Below, piece by piece: positions 1 through 10,667 of a stretch of 64,000 nt of DNA. Source of the DNA: Albifimbria verrucaria (lineage: Eukaryota > Ascomycota > Sordariomycetes > Hypocreales > Stachybotryaceae); NCBI GenBank assembly GCA_020081605.1, contig JAHREC010000013.1, positions 3,100,001 through 3,164,000 on the forward strand, read 5' to 3'. The position numbers and the translations under genes are program-made. The notes under the pieces are model-generated. The model had not been told where the DNA came from and made no database searches. It saw nothing but the letters and a program-made list of their open reading frames with translations. Numbering within the stretch: position 1 is the first letter of the stretch; the number at the start of each line of letters is the position of its first letter.

Positions 1-213
1 AAAGAGTACTACACATTTGGATGGCCAGGTAATGTGCCGGAATGTAGAGGGGCCAGCACAGACATGTATCATGCTCATGATGCGGCGCCGTTATATCTCC
101 TGCTGTCTGTATATCAATACCCCTTCTCCTAAGTACATTCATGCAGTAAAGGATAATAACTTCATCTCGGCACTTAACAAGTACAGTAAAAGACTAAATT
201 CAGAAAATCCAGT

Positions 214-388
214 TTATTTATCAGTAACGGTATAGGTCTTATCCCAGGGTATCGCATCAATCTTGAAAATGCTACGTTCGACACCTCTCTGTCGGAGAAC
301 CCATAACGCCAACCCAAACAGAATCAAAGCAATACCAGAGCCAGTATTCAAGGAAAGGAAGTCAGTCTCCACGTCAACCAGCCATTAA
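214..388 (-). CDS. possible small single-pass membrane protein
   Basis: An open stretch from 384 down to the TAA at 214-216 encodes about 56 residues. It has a hydrophobic segment (GIALILFGLALWVL) followed by basic RQR and a polar tail ending in KTYTVTDK. An ATG sits at about 386-388 but is out of frame with this stretch; two extra G in the ATGG context would join them, which matches the base-loss pattern seen elsewhere in the window. It starts only about 16 bp behind the Yippee stop codon on the same strand, so it would be a second short cistron or a 3' UTR artefact. I do not recognise the family. Alternatively it is the last exon of an unseen transcript. Confidence 0.3.
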
Positions 389-403
389 GAGCCACTTCTT
401 CAC

Positions 404-1128
404 TTATTCAGCCTCAGGCTTCCTCCTCGTCATCACGCTGCTTCTGCGCCTGGCTACTGTATCGGCATCCCAAGTACCGGCAAAGATGTCTTCACATTCA
501 TCATCATCCTCCGAGTCGAACACTATTTCATCACTGGAACGAGGTTCATCCTTTACGGCTTCGTTAAAAAGCTCGTCATTTTCGACGGATACATCGGCCC
601 AGGTGCGGTGTGTTACAACCCGCTCGGTCTCCAAGATGTACTTGCCCACCTTGTACTTCTGCGACTGCTCCTTGGCGTCGACATATTTCCAACCCAGCTT
701 ACTCGAGCATATGGTGCACGAGATATCTGCGACGACATGCCATCCTGTAACCAGCTGCCTATTCTCACTCCTGCCCACACGCACGTTGGAAAGCGTTTGC
801 GTGGCGGGCGGTGCCGGCGGAGCGACCAAGAAAGCGCGGCCGTAGCGACCGGTAAACCCTTTGGAGACGATCTGCGAGGCAAATGCAAGATCTGTCGAGC
901 AAGAAGAACAGCGGAGAGTGTCCGGCCCTGTTCGAGCAAGGCGGGACACGGCCGGTTTAGACGCTGTGGTTGGAGACGTCGAGGGCGTTGTAGCGGGGAA
1001 GATGCAGGAGACTCGCTGGCAGAAGAAGACGACGTCGAAATTCGGCGTGGCAAGCTAAAGCGAAAGCTCGGGAGTAGGTAGGCTGGGAACACCGGTTTGG
1101 TGGCCGATATGCCGCTGTCGCGCACCAT
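404..1128 (-). CDS. MOH1: Yippee-like zinc-binding protein (Moh1/Yippee family)
   Basis: Yippee domain proteins are small, conserved eukaryotic zinc-binding proteins of poorly defined role. Two CxxC pairs are visible: CSSC near the domain start, and CTIC before the conserved stretch GWKYVDAKEQSQKYKVGKY. The signature QIVSKGFTGRYGRAFLV lies between them. The C-terminus is acidic and then basic, ending at 404. The N-terminal part starts at the ATG at 1126-1128 and carries a basic, Ser/Pro-rich segment with FPAYLLPSFRFSLPRR, typical of filamentous-fungal members, but it lies in a different frame. One extra C in the run at 995-998 joins the two frames and also opens a plausible Ser/Thr/Pro linker. 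A small intron is the alternative explanation. The family call is secure; the exact junction is not. Confidence 0.85.
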
Positions 1129-1867
1129 GGCGATGGTAGTATGGAGCTGTCCTGGTAGTCGGCGATTTTGCGTCGGGATATTGACGATACGACACGATCC
1201 GCTGGGGACGATTTAACTCTCCTTTGGATTCCGAAAGCTCCGTCAAGGTTGGGTAGATTTACGAAGAGCCCAAAGCAACTCTTTGTTCTCTTACACGTCT
1301 GTAAGTCGCCAGCAGGTAGCCGTGAATGGTGTGCGTTACGGGAGCCTAGTTGGGGCTAAAATTTCACGACGAGGCGTCAATAACAAACAACAGCTAAGCG
1401 GTCACAGGTCAACAATTTGGTTTTTCACGATATAAAAGGAGGAATTTCGTTCAAATGACGGTCTGGCTTCGCATCATTTCGTCAGTCCCGTGCCAAGGAG
1501 GTCATTCGGCATTCCCCACCTACCGAATGCGGTTATGATAGGTCTTATCTTATCAGGCATTTGCTGGGGTCCGGCCTTGCCTGATATGGAAGAGCATGTG
1601 AGAGGCAGCACGACGCTTGGCAAAATGTTGGAAGCTTGCATCTATTTCATCAGGTATCTGCTCTACCTCACTAACGCGCAGTAGATCCAAGACTGCTTTT
1701 GCTAGTCTATCGTATATGACAATCCCTTCATCCGACTTCTCGGGTCCCTGATGGTGACCGGCCTGAACGGAGTCTGAAGCTGCCTACGTCGCTGAAAAAG
1801 TGATGAGCTTCTTTGTGCTTTTGTTACACCAGAGCGTACATCTAGTATCACTCAAGGGCCTAAGCAT
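1129..1867. other. intergenic, no gene recognised
   Basis: This gap separates two minus-strand genes. A TATA-like TATAAAAGG lies at 1431-1439 on the plus strand, but only a 27-codon ORF follows it. I see no conserved coding potential. Confidence 0.6.
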
Positions 1868-3512
1868 TTACACCTGGGGCTCCTCGGCAACGTAGTGCAG
1901 GTAAGCACCCAGCAGCTTAATGCCCTCAATGTAGTTCCTCTTGTCCAGCTTCTCGTTGATCGAGTGAGCTCCGTCGGTCGAGCTACCCATGGGGAGAAGC
2001 AGAACGTTCTTTCCAGTGGCCTCCTCGAAGGTGAGGGTGACGGGAATACTAAAACACTATTAACATCACAATGCCCCAAAATAGTACTTCGTCATGCATG
2101 CACATACCTGCCACCCTCACGGGTGAAATCAGGGCAACACCCCAGACTCGCTCAACGGCCTTGGCGGCGGCAGAGAAGTTCCAGTGCTTGGGCGAGGCAA
2201 CCCACCACTTACCGGTGTGCTGGGCATAGACCTTCAGGGTGTTCTTGCTCTTCAACTTGGCGAACTGCTCCTCAACGAACTTGTAGACACACTGGTTGGT
2301 CTGCTCCTCCTCCATGTTGGGGACTGTTCGGATGGAGAACTTTCCGATAACCTTGGCCGGGATCACAGTCTTGGCACCAGGGCTGGAGAAAGCACCCTCG
2401 ATACCGTGGAGCGAGAGCGAAGGGTAGCGCCAGCGAGCCATCAGCGAAGACTTCTTGTCCTCGAAGATGGTCGTCTTGCTGCCCAGAGACTCGTACAATG
2501 TGTCCATGGTGAAAGAGATGCCATCATAGAGACCCTCCTCATCCTTAGTCACGGCCGCAACCTGCTCCATGATTCCGGGAATCTGGATCTTGCCATCAGT
2601 GTCGACAAGCGAGCCAAGAACTCTGACAAGGTCGGTCATGGGCTCCTGGGTCATACCACCAAACACACCGCTGTGCAGATCGGCACCAGGGCCCGAGATC
2701 TCGACGGAGTAGTAGTTGCATCCACGGAGACCGTAGGTGAGGCAAGGCTTCTCAGTACCCAGCCAGTAGTTGTCTGAAATGCACACAGCGTCGGCATCGG
2801 CAAAGTACTTCTTCGCCTCAGCCTTGATGAAGTCATCCAGACCCTCTGAGCCGTATTCCTCCATACCCTCAAAGCACATCAGCAGGTTGACGGGGAAATC
2901 AACACCAGCCTTCTGGTGAGCCTCGATGGCGTTGAGCCAGCCCAGGACGGGGCCCTTGTCATCAGTGGCACCACGTCCGAACATGCGGCCCTTGTCGTCG
3001 ACAGTAAGCTCGAAAGGCTCGGTGGCCCATCCGTCGCTCTTCTCGGCGGGCTGGACATCGTAGTGGCCGTATACAAGAATCGTTCGCTTGTTCTTGTCGT
3101 TTCCGTAGCGCGCCAGCACAACGGGAGGCAAGTCGAGGTGCTCCTTGCCAGGCTGCTTGCCCAGAGGTCGGAGCTCGACCTCGGCACCGATACTCTTCAG
3201 CTCATCGGCGAGGAAGTGGCCCATACGCACGACATCAGGACGGCGGGCATCCTCAGCGGAGATGGAGGGGATGGCAACGGCCTTGCGAAGGCGCTCGATG
3301 AAGTGGTCAGCAGAGCTGTCCACTTGGTTGAAGAAGCCGTCGAGTTGAGGAGCCATTTTTCTTGCTTGGTGGCTGCGGATGGAGTCTGTGAGGTAGGAGC
3401 GTCGTTGGACTAAAGGGCTCCAGAATTGGGAAATTCTAGGTATAGGTATACGTATTAATGGTCTTCCCGTGACCAGCCGAGGGCAGGATTGGAGCAGGAA
3501 GGTGCGGGGCAT
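1868..3512 (-). CDS. DUG1: Cys-Gly metallodipeptidase, Dug1/CNDP type (M20 family)
   Basis: This cytosolic zinc dipeptidase cleaves Cys-Gly from glutathione turnover. M20 landmarks appear in order: VYGHYDVQP (metal His and Asp), [10 protein letters not shown] (bridging Asp), [12 protein letters not shown] (catalytic Glu pair), LHSGVFGG, and DGAHSINEK near the C-terminus (last metal His). There are two exons, 3512-2108 and 2048-1868, with donor GTATGT and acceptor TTTTAG. The usual start is the ATG at 3354-3356 (MAPQLDGFF). An in-frame ATG at 3510-3512 would add 52 basic residues that could be a mitochondrial leader, so alternative starts are possible. One C appears to be missing at about 2132-2134; restoring it gives the family sequence [15 protein letters not shown] across the splice. 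Length of about 475 residues from the inner ATG fits the family. Confidence 0.92.
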
Positions 3513-4562
3513 TATCGCGTGCCGTCTACATTGGGGACAAGATACGGCGGCTTGAACGGCAAGCTTTGCTACTGCTACTGCGGCCAGCTCTGGAAGGTGC
3601 GGGGCTTTGACGGTTACTGACGGTCTCGCACAACCAATGGCTGCATGGTTATTCAGAAGGTTGCAACAGAGTGGCTCTCTTCATTACCTGAGATTTTGTC
3701 TAAGGCACGTGAGTCACCGTGGGGTAACCACAGAAGTTCCGGTTGCGGAAGAACTATTCCCTCCCTTATCATCGCTTACGGATACGACCATGGCCGACAT
3801 TGCCGCCTGACCTTGCTGATTAACTCTGGCGCCGACCAGGTGCTGTTGCGGTAGCTTTTCTCCTCTTTCAACCCCCGTATCTCTCCTTTTGAGAGTTTCA
3901 CCTCGTCACCATCAAACACCATCGCCACACTCGCCCAACGCATCCACGACGTCGACCTTCTTTCCACGAGCGACTGGCTTTGCCGACGCCTTGGCCATCT
4001 TTTCGACTTGGTGACGCGCATCTTCCGATTCCCAACCCGATCGCTCAGTGGGCTTGCAACCCGCCATCCATCCCCGTTTGAGGCTCACATCCCTGGTTTT
4101 CATAGTGTCTCTGGCTCTACTCTATTGTGAAGGTCTGCTAGTTACCTGGTCGACTGTCTAACAAGAAGGCTCTGTTGCTGGTGCAGTGGTTGTCGCGTTG
4201 ATCGGAAATAGTGGAGGAGATCAAGGACAGGGTTTCCGTTGGCCACGGCCGCTTGTACTCCTTTATTCGTTGTGCCCTATGACCCTATTTCCATTTACTG
4301 GCTTGACCTCTTTCAAGTACAATCAGAATTGATTATATCCATTCACTTGAGCTGAAAACGCACCACGGTGCAAAAAGATCATTCACCAAGAACAAAGCAA
4401 TTCATTAGCACAAAAGAAAGAAGAAGAAGAAGCCATTTATTACTTACCTAGCTTTCCATCGCATATTACTTGTTCTGGCAGTATCACTTCAACCAGAGTT
4501 TGACGAAGCCCAGTTGGCAAGTTTTCTGTATAAGCAGGATTTGACAAGAAAACGCAGTCACA
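3513..4562. other. divergent promoter region between DUG1 and MPE1
   Basis: Just over 1 kb separates the two divergent starts. The MPE1-proximal part is pyrimidine-rich with CACCATC and CTTTCAAC stretches, consistent with a long fungal 5' UTR. A purine-rich AAGAAAGAAGAAGAAGAAG tract lies at about 4413-4431. I recognise no gene here. Confidence 0.5.
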
Positions 4563-6566
4563 ATGTCGTCGTCCGTCTTCTTCAAGTTCAAATCACAGAA
4601 AGAGCCTACGCGAGTAGAGTTCGATGGCACAGGCATCTCTGTTTTTGAATTGAAGCGTGAAATCATCAACAAAAGCGGCCTTGGTGACGGTACCGACTTC
4701 GACTTGTTCATATATACAGACGACAACAGTGAAGGTGAGTTTCAGCACGTTGAGGCTCCAGGCTCGAATACTAACTACGTATCAGAGTACGATGACGATA
4801 CGACCATCATTCCTAGATCCACGACGGTCATTGCAAGGCGCCAGCCCGCACTCAAGCCTGGCGCTGGCCGTGCTGCACGATACGTCTCAGGCAAGATGCC
4901 CGTTACGGCCAAGAACTCGGCTCGCAAAGAACAGGCCGCCAAGGCTGCAGCGTCAAAGACTGGCTCAAATGCCGTTAGCCAGATGAACAACGCCATAACG
5001 GAAGAAGAACGAATGGCAGCCATGTTCGCCGCTCAAACTGAGCAGTGGTCCGCCCAGCAAGAGGAGATGTCTCAGTAAGTCTCTAATGATTTCACTTAAG
5101 CTCCGGCATCCACTAACGTTTATTATCAGCCAAACTCCCGTTTTCAAGCCAGGAGCCAAGAGACCAGCTAATGTGCCTGATCATGATCCTCCCAATGGAT
5201 ACATCTGCTATCGCTGCGGAAACAAAGGCCATTGGATCCAGTTGTGTCCCACAAATGATGACCCTGATTTTGATAACCGTCCCCGCGTGAAAAGGACTAC
5301 TGGTATTCCTCGCTCCTTCTTACAAAAGGTGGACAAGTCAGTTGTCCTGGCGCAGACTGATGGTGACGAAACAAAGCGTCCGGCTGGAATCATGGTGAAT
5401 GCTGAGGGGATTTCGTCATTGCCGAGCCTGACAAGGCATCTTGGGAGCAGTTCCAGGCCAGGCCAAGTCCTCAGCCACTGGCAAGACTGCCGTGGCCGAG
5501 GATAAGGAAATCCAAGACCGTGGTCTCGAGTGTTCAATTGACAAGAAGATGTTCATAGAGCCAATGAAGACCCCATGCTGCCAGAAGACCTTTTGTAATG
5601 ATTGCATAACAAATGCTCTCATCGAAAGCGACTTCGTTTGCCCTGCCTGTCAGACTGAAGGCGTGTTGATAGATGATCTGCAACCGGATGCAGAGGCAAC
5701 GAAACAAATCCAGGAATATCTAAAAGAAAAGGAGACAGCCAAGGCAACCCTCCTGCATCCCTAAGCACGCATCCGATAATACTGAGGATGTTAAGAAAGA
5801 GGAGGATAAAGTAGAGGCAACGTCGACAACGACCGAGGAGCAAAAGGTTGAAGCGGACAAGGCCGAATCCCCGACAACCAAGGACAAGACCAAGTCGCCG
5901 ACACCACAGCCAGTAACTGCCAAGTCCCCACCAAAGGGTCCTAAAAGTGAGCTCCATACCAGCGACAAGAAGGAAATGGAGGTATCCAAACCCGATGAGC
6001 ACAACTCAAAGAAGCGTCCGGCAGAGGAGTTCCTCGAGAACCCGAAAATTCCCAAGGGACCCAAGGCCATGCAAAACCAGCAGGCAAACATGATGCCCAA
6101 CATGATGAACGGTATGCCAGACATGAACATGAACAACATGATGTTTCAAAATGGCAGCATGATGCCCAACATGATGGGCATGCCAGGCATGGGCATGGGA
6201 ATGAACATGAACATGGGTATGGGCATGCCTAACATGATGGGAATGCCTATGATGGGAATGCCAGGCTTCCCCATGAACGACGGAGGCTTTGGTGGAATGA
6301 ACGGCTGGAACATGAACAATATGAACGGCATGAACGGTATGAACGGTATGAACGGCCCTATGGGTGGTGGCATGGGCGGTATGGGAGGCATGGCTGGCGG
6401 CATGGCTGCCAACATGGGCAACGGAGGTATGAATGGCTTCTACAACGGCCCCAACTTCCCTCCGCAAGGCCCCGATGAAGATGCCTACTTTCGGAAACCC
6501 GTGAATCCCCACAGGCATCAGAACAAACAACGCCGAGTGCGGCCGAGCGACTACCGAGAGCTCTAA
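4563..6566 (+). CDS. MPE1: Mpe1 / RBBP6-like subunit of the mRNA cleavage and polyadenylation factor
   Basis: Nuclear subunit of CPF needed for pre-mRNA 3'-end processing. Domain order is diagnostic. An N-terminal DWNN ubiquitin-like domain (residues 1-75, VFFKFKSQKEPTRVEFDGT) is followed by a CCHC zinc knuckle (CYRCGNKGHWIQLC) and then a RING/U-box (CSIDKKMFIEP...CCQKTFCNDC...CPAC). The tail is acidic and charged, then Met/Asn/Gly-rich with repeated NGM and GMP units at 6078-6440. Exons are 4563-4734, 4786-5074 and 5130-6566. Frame is lost at four places, each repaired by one added base: G run 5406-5409, A at 5460, C runs 5748-5750 and 5759-5761. Repairs restore the linker to the RING and the run into the acidic region. 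MPE1 is essential in yeast, so assembly error is more likely than decay. Confidence 0.93.
6078..6440 (+). repeat. Met/Asn/Gly-rich repeat tract in the MPE1 tail
   Basis: About 120 codons are dominated by ATG, AAC and GGC. They encode irregular units such as NMMGMPGMGMGMNMNMG and NGMNGMNGMNG. The minus strand is open through the same tract (His/Val-rich) only because of the biased composition. Confidence 0.85.
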
Positions 6567-7137
6567 TGGGCCTCTAGAGTTCTAATCATCTCGACCATTT
6601 GAGCCTCGGAATATCGGCTCCTTATGACAGCATACAGCGCACACACCAAATGCGCTAATCGTCCGGACGATGTTTTCATAATCAAACCAGGGCGGCATTT
6701 ATGTTTTTGCTTTTTCAACATGCATGGCCAGGAACTTTTGGGTAGTTGGTTTCATTCGCTTGGCGTTGGGGTTAGGAGGCACAGTCTGTTCCAAGTTGAA
6801 CGTCGGGAGGTATCATCTCGAGCGCACGCATCTCACTGATAGCATCAGAGGTAGCAAGGGGCATGGGGAATTTTAAGGGGCTTCACTTGAGCCTAGGTCA
6901 TGAGCTCGCCTGCTTTGTAAAACTAATGGAAATACCCGGACATAGAAACAAAATATATATCACTTGAACGGGAAACTTGGTGTGCAAACTTGGTGGGGTA
7001 TTCTTTAAATTCATTTCTCCGCGTGACTATGCCTTCGAACTGGCTGTGTTTACACCATGGTCTAGAGGATGCAAGCGTCTACCAAAGCTAGCCTTACAAT
7101 AGTCTCGCAAAACCGCGTGGCGGTGACGTCCCTACGT
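6567..7137. other. convergent 3' regions of MPE1 and GET3
   Basis: Both flanking genes end here. An AT-rich stretch (AAAATATATATCACTTG, about 6950-6966) could serve 3'-end formation. No gene recognised. Confidence 0.5.
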
Positions 7138-8167
7138 CTACTCCGGGGCACATAGGGCTTGACCAGCATCTCGCTGAACTTCTCGAGCTTCTCCTTGCCT
7201 CTCACCTCCTCGACCAGCAGGGGCATCTTGACGACGTTGAAGTCCTCGGCGTAGAGTTCCTCGTACTGGTCGAGGTACTTGCGCTGCATCTTGGTACGGG
7301 CGTTGCACTGGTCGCAGTCGCTGGCTTTCTTGGGGAAGAGCAGCTGGTTGACGACAATGCTGTGGGTGTCGATGCCGTAGTTAGCAAGCTCCTGGATCAT
7401 GCGCTCGGTCTCATAGAGACTGAGGAACTCGGCGATGCAGACGCAGACGAAGGTGGTGAGATCGGCGTCCTTGAATTGGGTGTTGACCTCGGCGATGGTC
7501 TCGCGCAGGGACTCGAGCTTCTCCATCATGTCGTTGAGGTTCTGGCCGTTAGGCAGGGTGCCGTTGGCGCCGAGGAAGCCGTTGAGCAGGGGGCCGTACT
7601 GGGAGGAGAGCTGGGAGACCTTGGCGAGGGCCTTCTCCAGGACGGAGGGGAACTGCAGGAAGCGGAGGGTGTGGCCGGTCGGGGCGGTGTCGAAGACGAT
7701 GGTCTCGTAGGAGAGCGACTTGACCTGCTTGAGCACCTCGGCGAAGGACATGGCCTCGTCGATACCGGGGATGGCAAAGGCAAGGTCCTGCATCATGCCA
7801 CCGATGCCACCGCCCATGGCGTTGAGGTCCTCGGCGCCGGCGCCCTCGCCCTGGCCGGCGAGCAGGTCCTGCATGCTGCCGTTGGGATCAATCTCCATGG
7901 CGCTGAGGTTCTCGAAGCCGTTGACGAGGCGGGCCTCCTTGCCGAACTTCTGGGAGAAGGCATCGGACAGGTTGTGGGCGGGGTCGGTGCTGATGAGCAG
8001 GACGGAGCGGCGGACGCGGGCGAGCTGGATGGCGAGGAGCACGAGGTGGTAGTCTTGCCGACACCACCCTTTCCTCCGACGAAGATCCATCGCAGGGAGC
8101 GCTGGTCGAGGAGGGACTGGAGCGAGGGCTCGAGGGCGTCGTCGGCGGAGATGACGGCGGTCGACAT
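7138..8167 (-). CDS. GET3: Get3 / ASNA1 ATPase for tail-anchored protein insertion
   Basis: Cytosolic homodimeric ATPase that receives tail-anchored proteins and delivers them to the Get1/2 receptor on the ER. Visible motifs: deviant P-loop [10 protein letters not shown] near residue 30, switch [13 protein letters not shown], a methionine-rich client-binding region ([11 protein letters not shown]...[17 protein letters not shown]), switch [13 protein letters not shown], and the dimer zinc site CDQC. A single exon starts at the ATG at 8165-8167. Two bases are missing: one G at 8036-8037 just after the P-loop, and one in the G run 7145-7148. Restoring the second gives the usual ending KPYVPPE followed by TAG at 7138-7140; as written the frame runs on to 7062. 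Length of about 340 residues is normal. Confidence 0.95.
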
Positions 8168-9310
8168 GGTGGAGACAGGGTGGGCAGGAAACGCTGTATA
8201 TATATATGTGTAGGATGAGGAGGAGATCTAGAGTCAAAAGGAAAAGAAAAAGGGGCTGGAAATCCAAGCCGAGAGAAGAAGCGCTGCGAATTGGCGGGTT
8301 GGAGGAGGAGGAGGAGGGTTTGTTGTCGCAAGCCGTTGCCACTGAGGAGGATTGTCTGTCTGTGTTGTGTTGCAGCCCCTCCTGGCTCCCACCACTATCG
8401 CTATCGCTATCGTGGAAAATGGAAATGGAAATGGAAGCCCGTAGAGCCAGCCAGCGGGGAGAGGGGCAGCCTGGACAAAATAAACTGCACAGGGACGGTC
8501 AGTCAGTCAGTCAATGAGGGAGTGTTCTAGATGCTGCACTAGTCAGGGAATTAGACTAGGTGCCCGTAGATAGTAATTATAATTATAATTAGGTACTCGC
8601 TATGACAGCTTAATCGCATCTGTATGGTTCCTTTGTGCTTTACATCCACCTTTGCCAGCAATGCCTTGTTTACAGGAGGCAAAGAAGGATTGGTTCCAAC
8701 ACATGTCAATGCTGTCTACGTGAGGCAACGTAATTGAGGCGAGCTGGTGTGGGGTGAATGCTGGTTAGCAGAAGCTCCCCCGTTACGCCATGGAATCCTC
8801 CCAACGTAACCTAACCTTGCTAACCTACAGCACCAACACAGTACCTTGGCTCGTTCGTTCGTTCGTTCGCGCCCAGGCAACGCCAGGGACTAGGCAGACG
8901 ATAAGGCAAGGCCTCGGCTTCAATTTTACTGAGCCTTTTCTCCTTCGCTGCCTTTTATGTTCATGCCTTTTGAGTTGTTTTCAAAAACACGCCCCTTCTC
9001 CTTTACATCGAAGTGAATTCGTCAAGGTCGTACCAGAGACACGCCCCCATATCCATCCTCGGCCTTGGTCTTACCTGCTTGCTGTGCTGCACTTAATCTA
9101 CACCAACGACCCTCCCCACCTCCACCGTCAGACAACGCAGTCCTAGACTCAAGCGCCTTGGGGCCGTTTCCTTATATCTGCCGGCTGTTTTCGTTTCCTT
9201 TTCCCACTCGAGAGCAGTCTTTCCTCTCCACAACCCCCAGGTCGTAAATCACTCGCAACGAGGAGACCACAGCTTCGCCAAACCCTCAAGCATCGCCGCC
9301 GCCCACCACC
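8168..9310. promoter_or_regulatory. shared 1.1 kb promoter region between GET3 and HIU hydrolase
   Basis: The two genes diverge from this segment. It holds several short tandem repeats: CTATCG x3 (8396-8412), GGAAAT units (8417-8438), CAGT units (8499-8514) and TTCG x4 (about 8851-8868). A TATATATATATG sits about 30 bp upstream of the GET3 start. Pyrimidine-rich DNA precedes the ATG at 9311, as in fungal 5' UTRs. No coding sequence recognised. Confidence 0.5.
8396..8514. repeat. cluster of three short microsatellites
   Basis: Three perfect or near-perfect tandem repeats with different units (CTATCG, GGAAAT, CAGT) lie within 120 bp upstream of GET3. Confidence 0.75.
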
Positions 9311-9709
9311 ATGGCTGCCACTCCCAGCAAGGACGCCATCACCTGCCACGTCCTCGACACCACGGCCGGACGCCCCGCCAAGGGCATCCGCGTGCGTCTC
9401 GAGGGTGGTCATGCACCCCTCAAGACATTCGAGTCCCAGACCGACGACGACGGCCGCATCAAGGTCTGGCTGCCCTACAGCTCTGAGACGTCGTCCGGCG
9501 AGGTCCCTATCTACACCCTCGACGATGTCCTCGGCGCCATCAAGGGCCCCTCGCGCTGGACCCTGCGCTTCGACACCGCTGGCTACTTTGGCGAGGAGAA
9601 CACCTTCTTCCCTGAGGCCACCATTGTCTTCCGTGTCGAGGAGGGCCAGCACTACCATGTCCCTCTGCTCCTGAGCCCTTACAGCTACACCACCTACCGT
9701 GGTAGCTGA
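9311..9709 (+). CDS. 5-hydroxyisourate hydrolase (transthyretin-related protein)
   Basis: Catalyses hydrolysis of 5-hydroxyisourate, the second step of urate breakdown to allantoin, probably in the peroxisome or cytosol. The 132-residue single-exon protein has the family landmarks: ITCHVLDTTAGRPAKGIRV at the N-terminus (catalytic His), the central WTLRFDTAGYF, and the C-terminal signature YTTYRGS ending at the stop, which carries catalytic residues. No frame break is needed. The ATG at 9311 is preceded by CCACCACC, a good fungal start context. I see no other urate pathway gene in the window, so it stands alone here. Confidence 0.95.
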   Translation: MAATPSKDAITCHVLDTTAGRPAKGIRVRLEGGHAPLKTFESQTDDDGRIKVWLPYSSETSSGEVPIYTLDDVLGAIKGPSRWTLRFDTAGYFGEENTFFPEATIVFRVEEGQHYHVPLLLSPYSYTTYRGS

Positions 9710-10109
9710 AGCCCCTTGTTTTAGTCTCGGGCACCTACCTGCGTGGCCTGCATCTGTCTCGGCGATTCATGCACACGCACATCACAAAGCGGGGGAGGAT
9801 GGAACGTCAGCTGTGGAACAGTTGGTGGTGGATAGTGAACTCGTTCAGACCAATGTCATAATACTATTAAAGATACAAAGTGGCAGGCCGGCACCGTGAG
9901 GCTACCTCCTGGTTTCCAACAATTCGCCAGCGAAAGTCATGATGTAGGGCCCGTCCCTGGCTGTATGGATTTTCCATCCTGAGGTTGAAAGCCTCCGGTA
10001 ACAAAAAAAAATGAATGAATGAGAACACCTCGCTAAATCAAAATCCCTGTCATCATGTCGTCAATCGTGTTATGCTGCGTAGTCCCTTCCTTCTGCCTCT
10101 ACCCCTCGT
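9710..10109. other. convergent 3' regions, no gene
   Basis: This lies between two converging genes. A poly-A run (AACAAAAAAAAATG) occurs at about 10001-10012. Nothing else recognised. Confidence 0.5.
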
Positions 10110-10667
10110 CTACCTCCGCCTCAGTTTGCTGAATAGGCTCTTCCTTCGTAATGACTCTGATGGCTCGGGTGATGAGGGTGGTGTGTCCTCGAGCTTGTCT
10201 TTCATAGACGACACACTGTCATGGTCCTTGGAGAGGCGGGCACTGGACATGGTGGTAGGGCTGCTAGCCTTGGGCGTCTCCTCGTCGTGGCTGTCGAGGT
10301 TTGAAAGGTCGAGCGACAGAGACATCATGCTTTGGACAATCTCGGTGTGCGGGCCGAGGAATCCATGGCTGACGGTACGCTTACGCCTGCTCAAAAGTGG
10401 CGGCGTGATCTCTTGTAGGAATGTTCCATTGAGAAGTCGTCGTCTTGTGAGATGCATGCGTTGGGTGAGAGGTCCGCATCAGGGTGCGGCAAGGTGGTGT
10501 TGCGAACTGAAAGAGAACAAAATTGTGAGCACTAGACAGCTCGGCTTCGTCCAGGCTTTGGACCTGAGCAAAAGGGAAAGTGGCGACTTACTGCCGTCTA
10601 GAGGTTCAGGGAATCCGGTGTCCCTGCTTGGGCGCCCGTGGGCCGTAGGACTGTCTGGCCGTGCCAT
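10110..10667 (-). CDS. small hypothetical protein, Ser/Pro-rich
   Basis: I do not recognise the family. Exon 1 starts at the ATG at 10665-10667 (another in-frame ATG lies at about 10689) and encodes MARPDSPTAHGRPSRDTG. An intron with donor GTAAGT (about 10590) and acceptor TTTCAG (about 10510) follows. The second exon carries GTFLQEITPPLLSRRKRTVSHGFLGPH, a Ser-rich region with SMMSLSLDLSNLDSHDEE, and a basic end (SLFSKLRRR). One base seems to be missing at about 10432-10434 in exon 2. The product would be about 160 residues, mostly disordered, with no membrane segment or signal peptide. Clean splice sites and non-random composition support a real gene. Confidence 0.55.

Noticed and set aside
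6006..6530. His/Val-rich minus-strand frame opposite the MPE1 tail
   Set aside because: The ATG/AAC/GGC repeat reads as CAT/GTT/GCC on the other strand, which produces a His/Val-rich chance frame.
7362..8213. 283-codon plus-strand frame opposite GET3
   Set aside because: It is the antisense of a strongly biased, conserved GET3 coding region (Gly/Glu/Val/Leu-rich translation), with no motif of its own.
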